64,000 bases of DNA. Source: Oscillospiraceae bacterium (GTDB lineage: Bacteria > Bacillota > Clostridia > Oscillospirales > Oscillospiraceae). Within the stretch, counting starts at the first letter, position 1. Each line of letters begins with the position of its first letter. Below the pieces are notes generated by a model. That model had not been told where the DNA came from. It did not search any database and saw only the letters and a program-made list of their open reading frames with translations. Below are positions 55,319 through 64,000 of the stretch, one piece after another. The stretch spans positions 62,001-126,000 of the forward strand of contig JAFZOI010000036.1 in the NCBI GenBank assembly GCA_017550645.1, read 5' to 3'. The position numbers were made by a program, and so were the translations under genes.

Positions 55319-56722
55319 TCAGTTTTCTTCGTTTATCTCTTCGTCCGGGGCCGGTCCTTCGGCGGGCTGCGCGGGAGGGCCGCCCTTTACGACGCGCTTG
55401 GTCTGCCACTTTCCGCTCATGAAGCGGAAGAAAGCGAGGGCGAGGAGCAGCAGCCAGCCTATGGGCACGGAGTAGTACAGCGAGGCGAAGCCGCAGTGCA
55501 GCGCGTAGGCGAATACGTAAGTCGCGAGGACCCTTATCGCGAGGCCGGAAAGCGTTATGCCCGTCGAGAAATATACGTCGCCCGAGCCGGTCAGCACGGC
55601 GACCATGGGCATATAGACGGCGAAGAAGATATAAAACGGCGCTATGAAGCGCAGATGCTTTATCCCGAGCGTGAGAGCCTCGCCCTCGACGCCGAAGAGG
55701 CCGACCAGCGGCCCCGCGAGGAAGATGGAGACGACCATGAGCACGATGCATATCGGCACGCTCAGCAGCAGCGTCTTCTTCATGCCCTCGTATACGCGCG
55801 GGATGTTCCCCGCTCCGACGTTCTGACCGGTATACATGGCCATGCCGTTATTGAAGCTCTGCGAGGGGATGAATATGTAGTTTTCTATGCGTCCGGCGGC
55901 GGTAGCGGCGGCAATGGCGGAGGCGCCGAGATCGTTGGCGACGCGCTGGATGACGACCTGACCTCCGGAGACGATGCACATCTGTATCATCGTCGGGACG
56001 CCGAACTTCAGCGTCAGCTTGCACATCTGCCCGTTGAAGCCGAACTCGCCCTTTTTGAAGCGATAGAAGTCGTATTTCTTCTGCATATAGATTATGCTGA
56101 CGATCGCGCTGACCGCCTGCGAGATTATGGTCGCTATGGCCGTGCCGCGGACGCCCCAGCGGAACTCCAGGACGAACAGCAGGTCGAGCGCGATATTCAG
56201 GACGGAGGAGATGCAGAGGAATATCAGCGTCGCGACCGAATCGCCGACGGCGCGCAGAGCGGCCGATACGGCGTTATATACGAACTGGAAGACGAGGCCC
56301 ATGCAGTATATCGAGAAATAGCCGACGGCCTCGTCGAGTATCTCCGGCGGGACCTTCAGCGTCGTGCCGAGGATGCCGCGGCCGAGCAGCAGGCCGACCG
56401 CCGTCATGACGATGCCTATGCCGAAGAGCAGGATGGCCGCCGTCGAAAACGCGGTGCGCAGGCTCTCCATCCTCTTCGCGCCGTAATACTGCGAGAAGAC
56501 GACGCCGGCGCCGTTTGCAAGGCCCATGGCGAACGCGACGAAGAAGAACGTCAGCGGAGCGCAGGTGCCTACGGCGGCGAGCGCGGCCTCGCCTATGCTG
56601 TTGCCGACGACGATGCTGTCGACGGTGCTGTAAAGCTGCTGGAGCAGCAGGCCGGCCATTATGGGCAGCGAGAAGAGCAGTATGCCCTTGAGCGGTTTTC
56701 CCTTGGTCAGATCTCTGGCCAT
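55319..56722 (-). CDS. MATE-family efflux transporter (second copy)
   Basis: 467 residues with twelve helices (ILLFSLPIMAGLLLQQLYSTVDSIVVG and FSQYYGAKRM near the start) and a Pro/Glu-rich cytoplasmic tail of about 25 residues. It is related to but clearly different from the copy at 45339. The start ATG 56722 overlaps the rsgA stop by one base (TAATG) and follows GAGGGAAG. Substrate unknown. Confidence 0.92.
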   Translation of the reverse strand: MARDLTKGKPLKGILLFSLPIMAGLLLQQLYSTVDSIVVGNSIGEAALAAVGTCAPLTFFFVAFAMGLANGAGVVFSQYYGAKRMESLRTAFSTAAILLFGIGIVMTAVGLLLGRGILGTTLKVPPEILDEAVGYFSIYCMGLVFQFVYNAVSAALRAVGDSVATLIFLCISSVLNIALDLLFVLEFRWGVRGTAIATIISQAVSAIVSIIYMQKKYDFYRFKKGEFGFNGQMCKLTLKFGVPTMIQMCIVSGGQVVIQRVANDLGASAIAAATAAGRIENYIFIPSQSFNNGMAMYTGQNVGAGNIPRVYEGMKKTLLLSVPICIVLMVVSIFLAGPLVGLFGVEGEALTLGIKHLRFIAPFYIFFAVYMPMVAVLTGSGDVYFSTGITLSGLAIRVLATYVFAYALHCGFASLYYSVPIGWLLLLALAFFRFMSGKWQTKRVVKGGPPAQPAEGPAPDEEINEEN

Positions 56723-57621
56723 TACTTCCCTCTTTCTTTTTCTTCCTTCAGCTCCCATTCGTGCACGGCAGCCGCCTGCTCATAGAGGCGGACGTAGCTT
56801 GCGTGCCTTTCGGGGGCTATTTTTCCTTCCGACAGCGCCGCGAGCACGGCGCAGCCCTCGTCCTTTACGTGGGCGCAGTCGTTGAAGCGGCATTTGCCGA
56901 GATACGGCGCGAATTCACGGAAGGCATACTGCAGGTCCGTCTTTCGAAGGATGCCCTCCTCCGCGTCAAACGACGAGAAGCCCGGGGTATCTATGATCAT
57001 GGTGTCCTCGTCGAGCATATAGAGCTCGACGTGGCGCGTCTTATGCCGTCCCCGGCCGAGCTTTTCGCTGACCTCGCCCGTCGCGACGGCGAAGCCGGGA
57101 TCGAGCGCGTTGAGAAGGCTCGATTTCCCGACGCCGGAATTGCCCGTAAAAACGCTTATCTTGCCGCGAAGCGCGGCGCGGAGCTCCTCCACGCCCTCGC
57201 CCGTCTTGGCGCTGGTTCGTACGGTCGTGAAGCCGGCGCCCTTGTAAATGGGAAAAAGGCGGTCGCTTCGCACGAGGTCCGCCTTGTTCACGACCACGAT
57301 GGGCTCGCAGCTTTTCAGCTCAGCTATGGCGGCTATCCTGTCTATGAGGAACGGGTCCGTCACGGGATTGACGTCCGCGCAGATCATGACGAGCGCGTCC
57401 ACGTTCGCGACGACGGGGCGGATGAACGAATTGCGCCGCGGGGCGACGGACTCGATCACTCCCTCTCCGGGAGCGATGACGCTTATCTCGACCCTGTCCC
57501 CCACGAGCGGGAGCGTCTTATCCAGCTTCAGTCTGCCGCGAGCGCCGCAGACGACCGTCCCGTCGTCCGTCTTGACGGAATAGCGTCCGCTTATAGACTT
57601 GACGATGACGCCGTCAGTCAT
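56722..57621 (-). CDS. rsgA: Ribosome small-subunit GTPase RsgA
   Basis: 299 residues. An N-terminal OB fold (about 1-65) precedes a circularly permuted GTPase: VVNKADLV (G4) and TSAKTGEG (G5) come before GNSGVGKSSLLNAL (G1) and DTPGFSSF (G3). The C-terminal zinc motif is CRFNDCAHVKDEGC. It checks late 30S assembly. Its position directly after prkC, with an 8-base overlap, is the usual firmicute order. Confidence 0.96.
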   Translation of the reverse strand: MTDGVIVKSISGRYSVKTDDGTVVCGARGRLKLDKTLPLVGDRVEISVIAPGEGVIESVAPRRNSFIRPVVANVDALVMICADVNPVTDPFLIDRIAAIAELKSCEPIVVVNKADLVRSDRLFPIYKGAGFTTVRTSAKTGEGVEELRAALRGKISVFTGNSGVGKSSLLNALDPGFAVATGEVSEKLGRGRHKTRHVELYMLDEDTMIIDTPGFSSFDAEEGILRKTDLQYAFREFAPYLGKCRFNDCAHVKDEGCAVLAALSEGKIAPERHASYVRLYEQAAAVHEWELKEEKERGK

Positions 57622-59524
57622 CTCCGTCTCCGTCCTCCGGGGGCTGTTCGGGAGGAGACTCTTCCCCGCCGACGTCCGGCGAGGGCTCGGGAGTCGTCTC
57701 TCCGCCCTGATCCGGAGTGGTTTCCGGCGTGGGTTCGGGCGTGTCCTCCGGCGTCGGAGTGGGAGTCGGGGTCGGCTCCGGCGTGGGAGTCGGGGTCGGC
57801 TCGGGCACCTTCGAGCCGTCGGAAATGGTCAGATTGACCTTTGTTCTCTCGGGGATATAGGAATACGGATCGACGCTCTGGTAGATGACCTCGCCCTCGG
57901 GCGCCTCGCCCGCAATGACGCGGACGCTGCCGAGAGTCAGATTCATGCTGTCGATGACGCGCTCGGCGTACTGCCTCTGCGTCCCGACGAGCCACGGCAT
58001 ATTGACGTATCTTATCTCCGGGCCGGCGCTGACCGTCAGGAAAACGGTGTCGCCCGGATAGAGCGTCTCGCCCGCGGCCGGCATGGTGCTGATTATATAG
58101 TCCGCCGTCACGGTATCGGACTCCACGGACTCGATCTCGCAGACGAGGTCGAGCTTTTGCAGGTCTATGACCACCTGCTTATAGTATTTGTTCGTCAGAT
58201 CGTCGAGCACGACTACGTTCGAGCCGGTCGAGACCTCGACCTTGACGCGGTATTTGTCCTCATTTTTCTTGACGAAGTCGCCCTCCTCGGGCTTCTGGGA
58301 GATGATATAGCCCTCGGCGACGTCGTCGCTGGCGCGGTAGGTCGGCTCAAATCTGAAATAGTCCGTATACGTCGGGTTGAGGAGGACTTCCTCGTATTTA
58401 AGCCCTATAAAGCGCGGGACCCTTATGTCCTCGGCGGGGGTGAATATATCGTTGAAAAGATAAGTCTTGAGGAAGAGCAGCAGGATGATGACGAAGACGA
58501 TGACGCAGAATATCCCCGTCAGCGTCGCTACACGGCGCGCGCGCCGCGAGCTCGCGGCATAGTCCTCGGCGTCCATCTCTCCGGCGCGGGAGGCCTTCGG
58601 GAGGGACGAGCCCCGCGTCTTCGGCTCGGGCTCGGGCTCCGGCTCTAGGCCGGGCGCGGCGAAGGTCAGCTCGTTGTATTCGAATTCCGTCGTGGGCTCC
58701 TTGCGGAACTTCTCGAGGTCGGCCAGCAGCTCGTCGGCCGATCTGTACCGCTTGTCAAGGTCCGGATTCATGGCCCGCATGGTTATGTTCTCGAGCCCGA
58801 CCGGGATATCCGGGTTTATCTCGCGCGGGGAAAGCGGAATGGAGCTTATGTGCTGTATCGCGACGGACACGGCGCTGTCGCCCTCGAAGGGCAGGCGCCC
58901 CGTCAGCATCTCGTACATGACGACGCCGAGAGAATAGATGTCCGTCCTCGCGTCTACGTGGCCGCCCTTGGCCTGCTCAGGGGAGATATAGTGCACGCTG
59001 CCGAGCGTCTCGCGCGTGAGCGTGTTCTGCGTCGCGGTGACGCGGGCGATGCCGAAGTCGGCTACCTTCACGCTGCTGTCGCGCAGTATCATGATGTTGT
59101 GCGGCTTGATGTCCCTGTGGATAATGCCGCGGCTGTGCGCGTGCTGGAGCGCCTTGGTTATCTGCGTGGCGAAATGCAGCGTCTCCTTCCACGAGAGCGC
59201 CCCGCGCTTTTGCATATACTGCTTGAGCGTGATCCCCTCGATGAGCTCCATGACGATGTACTCCATGTCCGCCGAGCGCGACACGTCGTACACGGCGACG
59301 ATGTTCGCGTGCGAGAGCATGGCGACCGCCTGCGATTCCGTGTGGAAGCGGCGCCTGAAGTCCTCGTCGACCGCCATCTCGTCCTTGAGGAGCTTGACTG
59401 CGACGTATCTGTTCAGGCGGTGGTCGAGAGCTTTATAAACGACCGCCATCCCGCCGACGCCGATGCATTCGGTGATCTCATATCGGCCGTCGAGCAGGCG
59501 TCCTATATATTTATCATTGTCCAT
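57614..59524 (-). CDS. prkC: PASTA-domain Ser/Thr protein kinase
   Basis: 636 residues. The Hanks-type kinase (about 10-270) has the Gly loop IGVGGMAVVYKA, catalytic HRDIKPHN and DFGIAR. A juxtamembrane region precedes one transmembrane helix (about 333-358) and three PASTA repeats outside (starting near IRVPRFIGLKYEE, VVVLDDLTNKYY, RYVNMPWLVGTQRQ), which bind peptidoglycan fragments or lipid II. A Thr-Pro/Glu-Pro-rich tail of about 80 residues ends it. ATG 59524 has GGAGG seven bases before it. It works with the phosphatase encoded upstream. Confidence 0.96.
   Translation of the reverse strand: MDNDKYIGRLLDGRYEITECIGVGGMAVVYKALDHRLNRYVAVKLLKDEMAVDEDFRRRFHTESQAVAMLSHANIVAVYDVSRSADMEYIVMELIEGITLKQYMQKRGALSWKETLHFATQITKALQHAHSRGIIHRDIKPHNIMILRDSSVKVADFGIARVTATQNTLTRETLGSVHYISPEQAKGGHVDARTDIYSLGVVMYEMLTGRLPFEGDSAVSVAIQHISSIPLSPREINPDIPVGLENITMRAMNPDLDKRYRSADELLADLEKFRKEPTTEFEYNELTFAAPGLEPEPEPEPKTRGSSLPKASRAGEMDAEDYAASSRRARRVATLTGIFCVIVFVIILLLFLKTYLFNDIFTPAEDIRVPRFIGLKYEEVLLNPTYTDYFRFEPTYRASDDVAEGYIISQKPEEGDFVKKNEDKYRVKVEVSTGSNVVVLDDLTNKYYKQVVIDLQKLDLVCEIESVESDTVTADYIISTMPAAGETLYPGDTVFLTVSAGPEIRYVNMPWLVGTQRQYAERVIDSMNLTLGSVRVIAGEAPEGEVIYQSVDPYSYIPERTKVNLTISDGSKVPEPTPTPTPEPTPTPTPTPEDTPEPTPETTPDQGGETTPEPSPDVGGEESPPEQPPEDGDGDD
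57759..57802 (-). repeat. Direct repeat coding for the Thr-Pro-rich tail of PrkC
   Basis: A 20-base unit occurs at 57759-57778 and 57783-57802, a 24-base period equal to eight codons of the PTPTPEPT type. It lies in the disordered outside tail, so length could vary by slippage. Confidence 0.75.
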
Positions 59525-59631
59525 ACGCTGTCCTCCGTTCGCCCGGCGCATATGCGGCGGGCTTTGCGTACAAGACGGCCCGGAAAAGCCGGGTCCAGTC
59601 TACCATGTTTTTCCTTTAAGTTCAAGAGCGG

Positions 59632-60366
59632 CTATCTGCCGAAGAGGATGAGGCTCACGTTGTCCGGAGCGCCGCGCGACATCGCTATCTCGAGCATGCG
59701 GTCGGCCGCCGTCTCCGTCTCGCCGCCGTAAAAGAGCTCGAACAGTATCTCCTGCGGATTTACGATGTTCGTCAGGCCGTCCGTACACAGGAGAAGGAAC
59801 TCATTATCTTTCATATCGACCTCGAACACGTCGCAGCGTGCGGATCGGTCCGTCCCCAAGGCGCGGGTGATGTAGTTCTTGCCGGGGTGGCGCCATGCCT
59901 CCTCGCGCATTATCTCGCCCCGCTCTACCATTTCCTCGACGAGCGAGTGATCGGTCGTGACGCGAATAATCTCGCTTTCCCGGACGAGGTAGCAGCGGCT
60001 GTCGCCTATGTTGACGACGGTCATATGCTCCCCGTTGCCGACGGCGGCGACGAGCGTCGTCCCCATGCCGCGAAATTCCGGCGACGAGCGCCCCTTCTCG
60101 TACACGGCCTCGTTGGCAAGCAGCGCGCAGCGCGTCAGAAGGCTGCGGCGCGGCACCTCCGCATCGAGGCCGGGCTTGAGATACCGGACGAACGTCTCGG
60201 AGGCTATCGCGGCGGCGAGCCCGCCCGCGTTCGCGCCTCCCATCCCGTCGCAGACGACGAGGATGGCGCTCTCTATCCCGGACTCGGCCATATAGCTTTC
60301 GGCAAGGATGGCGTCCTGATTTTCCTGACGCACGGAGCCCTTGTCGCTAAGTCCCCAAAATCTCAT
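59632..60366 (-). CDS. prpC: PP2C-type Ser/Thr phosphatase
   Basis: 244 residues. The metal-dependent phosphatase shows SDKGSVRQENQDA, VCDGMGGANAGGLAA, GDSRCYL and LLLCTDGLTN plus APDNVSLI at the C-terminus. It removes phosphates placed by PrkC. The ATG overlaps the rlmN stop by four bases. The 107-base gap to prkC contains only a small hairpin and the prkC ribosome site. Confidence 0.96.
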   Translation of the reverse strand: MRFWGLSDKGSVRQENQDAILAESYMAESGIESAILVVCDGMGGANAGGLAAAIASETFVRYLKPGLDAEVPRRSLLTRCALLANEAVYEKGRSSPEFRGMGTTLVAAVGNGEHMTVVNIGDSRCYLVRESEIIRVTTDHSLVEEMVERGEIMREEAWRHPGKNYITRALGTDRSARCDVFEVDMKDNEFLLLCTDGLTNIVNPQEILFELFYGGETETAADRMLEIAMSRGAPDNVSLILFGR

Positions 60367-61397
60367 CGTGACTCCTTCATCGTTCGTTTTCTGAGCTGCC
60401 CGCAGGCGGCGTCTATATCCGCTCCGAGCCTCCGGCGCACCGTAACGTTCACGCCCCGCTCCTTTAGCGCGGCGGCGAAGCGCTTCGCGTCGCCCGGCTT
60501 GAGCGGGCTGCCGTCCACCTCGTTGAGCGGGATGAGGTTGACGTGCCCGCGGACCTTTTTCATCAGCGCGGCGAGCTCGTCCGCCTGCGCGTCGGAGTCG
60601 TTGACTCCGCGTATGAGCGCGTATTCGAAGCTGATACGCCGCCCCGTCTTTTCAAAATACCGGCGGCAGGCGTCCGTCAGCTCGGCCACGTTCCAGCGTC
60701 TGTCGACGGGCATGAGCGAAGTGCGCGTCTCGTCGTCGGGCGCGTGCAGCGACACGGAAAGCGTCAGCTGCAGGTCGAGCTCGGCCAGTCTGTCTATCCC
60801 CGGAACGAGACCGCAGGTCGAGAGGGATATATGCCGCATGCCGATATTGAGCCCCTCGGGGCAGTTGACGAGGCGCAGGAAGCGCTCGACGTTCTCGAAG
60901 TTGTCGAGCGGTTCGCCTATGCCCATCATGACTATGTTCGAGACTTTTTTGCCCGTCTCCTTCTCCGTCCAAAGGACCTGATCGAGTATCTCGGAGGGGC
61001 GAAGGTCGCGGATCTTGCCTCCGCGCGAGGCGCAGAAGGCGCAGCCCATATTGCAGCCGACCTGCGACGACACGCAGACGCTGTTGCCGTAATCATAGCA
61101 CATGAGGACGCTCTCGACGGCGTTGCCGTCGGAAAGGCCCCAGAGGAACTTCTCCGTCCCGTCGGAAGCTGAGGTCTGGCGGCGCAGAACGGCCGGGACC
61201 GTTATATGGTATATCCCGCCGAGCTTCGCGCGAAGGTCCTTGGAGAGGTCCGTCATCTCGTCAAAGGAGGATGCTCCGGAAGAGAGCCATTTGAAGACCT
61301 GCTTGGCGCGGAACTTCGGCAGGCCAAGCGCGGCGAATTCCTCCTCGAGTTCGGCCGGGAGCAGGGACTTTATATCTTTTTTCGTCTCATTCGGCAT
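60363..61397 (-). CDS. rlmN: 23S rRNA (adenine-C2) methyltransferase RlmN
   Basis: 344 residues. Radical SAM enzyme with the CNMGCAFC cluster motif near residue 115, SKIVMMGIGEP-like VMMGIGEPLDNF, and the two reaction cysteines (STCGLVPGI region and the final one in DIDAACGQL). It methylates A2503 of 23S rRNA and some tRNAs. The start ATG 61397 lies inside the end of rsmB, a 28-base overlap. Confidence 0.96.
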   Translation of the reverse strand: MPNETKKDIKSLLPAELEEEFAALGLPKFRAKQVFKWLSSGASSFDEMTDLSKDLRAKLGGIYHITVPAVLRRQTSASDGTEKFLWGLSDGNAVESVLMCYDYGNSVCVSSQVGCNMGCAFCASRGGKIRDLRPSEILDQVLWTEKETGKKVSNIVMMGIGEPLDNFENVERFLRLVNCPEGLNIGMRHISLSTCGLVPGIDRLAELDLQLTLSVSLHAPDDETRTSLMPVDRRWNVAELTDACRRYFEKTGRRISFEYALIRGVNDSDAQADELAALMKKVRGHVNLIPLNEVDGSPLKPGDAKRFAAALKERGVNVTVRRRLGADIDAACGQLRKRTMKESR

Positions 61398-62668
61398 ATA
61401 TAAAACCCGTCCGTTCCGAGCTTTCCGGGGATGAGCGTCACCCGGCCTTCGCAGCGGCCGGCGCCGGGAAGCTCGAATGCCTCCGGCTCAAAATCGGGCC
61501 TGGCGGCCAGAAATGCGTCCGTGACGCTCTCGTTTTCCTCTTTTATGAGAGTGCAGGTCGAATATACGAGCACGCCGCCCGGCTTGACCGCGTCCGCGAG
61601 ATTACGAAGTATCGCGAGCTGCTTGGAGGGCAGCGCGGTGACCGAGGCGAGAGGCTTATATCTTATCTCGGGCTTCTTGCGCACCGTCCCGAAGCCGGAG
61701 CACGGCGCGTCCGCGAGGACGACTTCGAAGCCTTCGCCCGGCGCGTCCTTGGCCGCGTCGCGGGCTTCGGTGGTTATTATGTCAACTCCGAGCCGCTCCG
61801 CGCCGTCGGTTATAGGGCGGAGCTTCTTTTCGCTGACGTCGCGGGAAACTATGCTCCCCTCCCCGCGCATTTCTATCGCGGCGGCGAAGCTCTTGCCGCC
61901 GGGCGAAGCGCAGGCGTCGAGGATACGCATGCCGGGAAGCGGCTGCGCCGCAAGGACGGCGAGCGTCGCGGCCGGGTCCTGCACGAAAAACAAACCTTCG
62001 CGGAAAGCCGGAAGAGCCTCGACGCTCCCGGAAAGCTCAATTTCGAGCGTCCCGTGCAGCCATGCGTGGGCTCGGACGAACGCTCCCTCCGCGGCGAGGC
62101 GCTCCATCAGCGCCTCCGGCGTGACCTTGATCGTATTTACACGGGCACAGACCGGCGGGACCTCGTTCTGAGCTTTGAGTATCCCGGCGGCGGTCTCCGC
62201 CCCGTAATTATTTACATAATATTCTGTAAGCTCGACCGGACAGCTGAATTCGACGCTCATATCGGCGAGCGCATCGCCGGACTGAGGCTTCGGAGGCCTG
62301 CCTTCCTCGGCCATGCGGCGCAGTACCGCGTTCGTGAGCTTCGCCGCGCCTGAGTTTACATAAGTACCTGCGAGCTTGACGCCCTCGTTCACGGCGGCGG
62401 CGTTCGGCACCCTGTCGAACCAAGCTATCTGCGCGGCTGATATGCGCAGGACGTCGAGAAGGCGCGGCTGGAGCTTTTCGACCGGGCGGGACACATGCCT
62501 GCCTATCCAAAAGTCGAGCAGCATTCTGTTGGTCAGCACGCAGGAGCATATCCTGCGCGCGAGCGCCGCCTCGCGTGCTTCGAGGCCGAAGCCGTCGACG
62601 ACGCTTTCGGGGCTTTGCCCTTTTTCGAAGGCGACGAGCGCCTTCAGTGCGGCCTCCCTCGCCGTCAT
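61370..62668 (-). CDS. rsmB: 16S rRNA (cytosine-C5) methyltransferase RsmB
   Basis: 432 residues. The N-terminal NusB-like RNA-binding domain (1-140, VLTNRMLLDFWI, LTNAVLRRM) is followed by a SAM domain: DACASPGGKSF, the general-base Cys region DAPCSGFGTVRKKPE and the nucleophile in VYSTCTL. It methylates C967 of 16S rRNA. It overlaps fmt by four bases and rlmN by 28. Confidence 0.96.
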   Translation of the reverse strand: MTAREAALKALVAFEKGQSPESVVDGFGLEAREAALARRICSCVLTNRMLLDFWIGRHVSRPVEKLQPRLLDVLRISAAQIAWFDRVPNAAAVNEGVKLAGTYVNSGAAKLTNAVLRRMAEEGRPPKPQSGDALADMSVEFSCPVELTEYYVNNYGAETAAGILKAQNEVPPVCARVNTIKVTPEALMERLAAEGAFVRAHAWLHGTLEIELSGSVEALPAFREGLFFVQDPAATLAVLAAQPLPGMRILDACASPGGKSFAAAIEMRGEGSIVSRDVSEKKLRPITDGAERLGVDIITTEARDAAKDAPGEGFEVVLADAPCSGFGTVRKKPEIRYKPLASVTALPSKQLAILRNLADAVKPGGVLVYSTCTLIKEENESVTDAFLAARPDFEPEAFELPGAGRCEGRVTLIPGKLGTDGFYICRMRRKKI

Positions 62669-63579
62669 GCGAGCGGATGGCCGCGGAGATAATCGGCGGC
62701 CCTCATGCGTTTGCCGCCCGGAGCCTGCAGCTCGGTGATGACGAGAGTCTCCCCGCCGCCGCAGACGACCTCTATCCCCTGCTTGTCCGTTCCGGCGACT
62801 GAACCCGCCGGAAGGTCGGAGCGGCGGCCGGTCGGCCTCGCCCCGAAAAGCTTGAATCTGACCCCGCCTATATCCGCGTTTGCAGCGGGCGACGGGTCGA
62901 GTCCTCTGATCTTGTTAATTATGTCAACCACGCTCCGCTCCCAGTCCACGGGGCACATATCCTTCGTGACGGGAGGGGCGTAGGTCGCAAGCGCATCGTC
63001 CTGCGGCACGGGCGTGACCGAGCCGTCGACAAGTCCGTCGAGAGTCCTGACGAGGAGCTCCGCGCCTACGTCGGCAAGGCGCTCATAGAGGCTGCCGAAG
63101 CTCTCGTATTCCCCGACGTCGACGGACGCGGAAAGGAGCGTCGCTCCGGTATCCATGCCCTCGTCGAGGAGCATCGTCGTCACGCCGCCCGTCCTGTCGC
63201 CATTCAGCACCGTCCACTGTACGGGCGCGGAGCCGCGGTATTTCGGCAGGAGCGAGCCGTGCACGTTCACACAGCCGAGCGGAGGCATTTCGAGAATATG
63301 CTTCGGGAGCAGCCTCCCGAAGGCGACGACCGCGAACACGTCCGCCTTGAACGAGGCGAGCAGCTCCGCCGTCTCGGCGGTCTTGAGCTTTTCCGGCGTA
63401 TACACGGGCAGTCCGAGCTCGAGCGCGGCCTTCTTGACGGCGCTCGGCATGAGCTTCATGCCGCGGTTTTTGGGGCTGTCGGGCTTCGTCACGACGGCGG
63501 CGACGTCGTGCCCCGCGGCACAGAGAGCGCGAAGCGACGCGACCGCGAAGTCGGGCGTGCCCATGAAAACTATCCTCAT
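62665..63579 (-). CDS. fmt: Methionyl-tRNA formyltransferase
   Basis: 304 residues. FMGTPDFA at the N-terminus, the formyl-folate site with NVHGSLLPKYRGSAP near 107-121, MDTG and the C-terminal OB-fold domain (from about 205). It formylates Met-tRNA for initiation. Its start overlaps the def stop by four bases. Confidence 0.97.
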   Translation of the reverse strand: MRIVFMGTPDFAVASLRALCAAGHDVAAVVTKPDSPKNRGMKLMPSAVKKAALELGLPVYTPEKLKTAETAELLASFKADVFAVVAFGRLLPKHILEMPPLGCVNVHGSLLPKYRGSAPVQWTVLNGDRTGGVTTMLLDEGMDTGATLLSASVDVGEYESFGSLYERLADVGAELLVRTLDGLVDGSVTPVPQDDALATYAPPVTKDMCPVDWERSVVDIINKIRGLDPSPAANADIGGVRFKLFGARPTGRRSDLPAGSVAGTDKQGIEVVCGGGETLVITELQAPGGKRMRAADYLRGHPLA

Positions 63580-64000
63580 TCGGCTTCCCCGTTCATCTCT
63601 TCTTCCTCTTCGGCGGCGAGCCTCTCGACCTCTTCGGGATCGAGGATGCGCTCGGCGACGGAGTCGAAGAGCACTCCGCTGAGGTGGTCTATCTCATGGC
63701 AGAAGCAGCGGGCGGTCAGGCCCTCGCCTTCGCGCTCGAACCAGTTGCCGTTTCTGTCCTGCGCGGCGACCTTTACGCGCATCGGGCGCTTAACTATACC
63801 CCACACTCCCGGCAGCGAGAGGCAGCCCTCCCTGTCGGTCTGCTCGCCCTCGGACTCCACGATGACGGGATTGATGAGCTCGATGATCTCCTCGGGGTCC
63901 GTGTTCGTCTCGATGACGAGGCAGACCCGGCGCAGGACGCCGACCTGCGGCGCGGCGAGGCCGAGGCCGTTTGCCTGGAGGAGCGTCTCGCGCATATCGT
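63576..64000 (-). CDS. def: Peptide deformylase, 5' end outside the window
   Basis: The reading frame runs off the right edge. About 141 residues are visible, starting with MRETLLQANGLGLAAPQVGV, which in complete deformylases lies about 30-45 residues from the start, so the N-terminus is missing. All three metal-site motifs are present: GLGLAAPQ, EGCLSLPG and the HEIDH helix. It removes formyl groups from new proteins and is coupled to fmt. Confidence 0.94.
   Translation of the reverse strand, partial: DMRETLLQANGLGLAAPQVGVLRRVCLVIETNTDPEEIIELINPVIVESEGEQTDREGCLSLPGVWGIVKRPMRVKVAAQDRNGNWFEREGEGLTARCFCHEIDHLSGVLFDSVAERILDPEEVERLAAEEEEEMNGEAE

Noticed and set aside
57759..57802. Short direct repeats as a CRISPR or regulatory array
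   Set aside because: The repeat is in frame inside the prkC coding sequence and encodes a Thr-Pro-rich tail; there are no spacers.

Overview
The window is GC-rich (roughly 60% or more), very tightly packed chromosomal DNA from a spore-forming, Gram-positive anaerobe, most likely a gut-type Clostridia (Oscillospirales/Christensenellales-like). Support comes from spoIIR, AddAB in place of RecBCD, HrcA with a perfect CIRCE box, PASTA kinase/PP2C, YmdB, NfeD/FloA, an AbrB-type regulator, phosphoketolase, and an enoate-reductase-type flavoenzyme. The genus cannot be told from this sequence alone. No rRNA, tRNA, insertion sequence, prophage or CRISPR array was seen. No gene-free stretch exceeds 300 bases; the largest is about 276 bases at 46728-47003, holding two divergent promoters. 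Genes are commonly joined by 4-base ATGA overlaps, and several start at TTG or GTG.

Layout. 1-1.6 kb: ECF sigma factor and its probable membrane anti-sigma partner. 1.7-4.0 kb (-): phosphoketolase. 4.2-7.6 kb (+): sensor kinase, NfeD, flotillin FloA, a zinc-ribbon protein and a LytTR response regulator, so the two halves of a two-component system flank a membrane-microdomain pair. 7.75-8.4 kb: putative lipoprotein. 13.2-8.5 kb (-): ymdB, an SbcD-like phosphoesterase, a membrane-anchored SbcC-like ATPase and a PfkB sugar kinase. 13.3-16.0 kb (+): rpsO-pnp with structured leaders, then an SLC13/ArsB-type permease. 18.9-17.4 kb (-): putP with a large perfect palindrome just upstream. 31.4-19.1 kb (-): a long run from a good promoter: addB, addA, purine nucleoside phosphorylase, homocysteine methyltransferase-like protein, protein mannosyltransferase-like enzyme, PHP phosphatase, rpiB, a 62-residue membrane protein, TetR regulator. 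37.2-31.5 kb (-): Lrp-type regulator, aminotransferase, ApgM-type mutase, DUF1015, ispE, terminator, spoIIR. 37.4-42.5 kb (+): DUF378 protein, then hrcA-grpE-dnaK-dnaJ behind CIRCE. 43.8-42.5 kb (-): ahcY. 43.9 kb (+): AbrB-type regulator. 46.7-44.2 kb (-): MATE transporter and a two-TM protein. 47.0-53.2 kb (+): complete F-type ATP synthase operon. 64.0-53.3 kb (-): def-fmt-rsmB-rlmN-prpC-prkC-rsgA, a second MATE transporter and the flavoenzyme.

The most unusual item is in the ATP synthase operon. There is no separate delta (OSCP) gene. The alpha subunit reading frame instead begins with about 70 residues that look like the C-terminal, stator-binding domain of delta, followed in frame by a complete alpha subunit. 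The delta N-terminal helical domain is not encoded anywhere in the operon. This implies either three stator-binding domains per F1 head or a mix of long and short alpha made by internal initiation; both are testable.

The genes otherwise describe a fermentative cell with ATP synthase, phosphoketolase and pentose-phosphate steps, methyl-cycle enzymes (ahcY and a homocysteine methyltransferase-like protein), heat-shock control by HrcA, envelope stress signalling (ECF sigma, NfeD/FloA, PrkC/PrpC) and sporulation (spoIIR).
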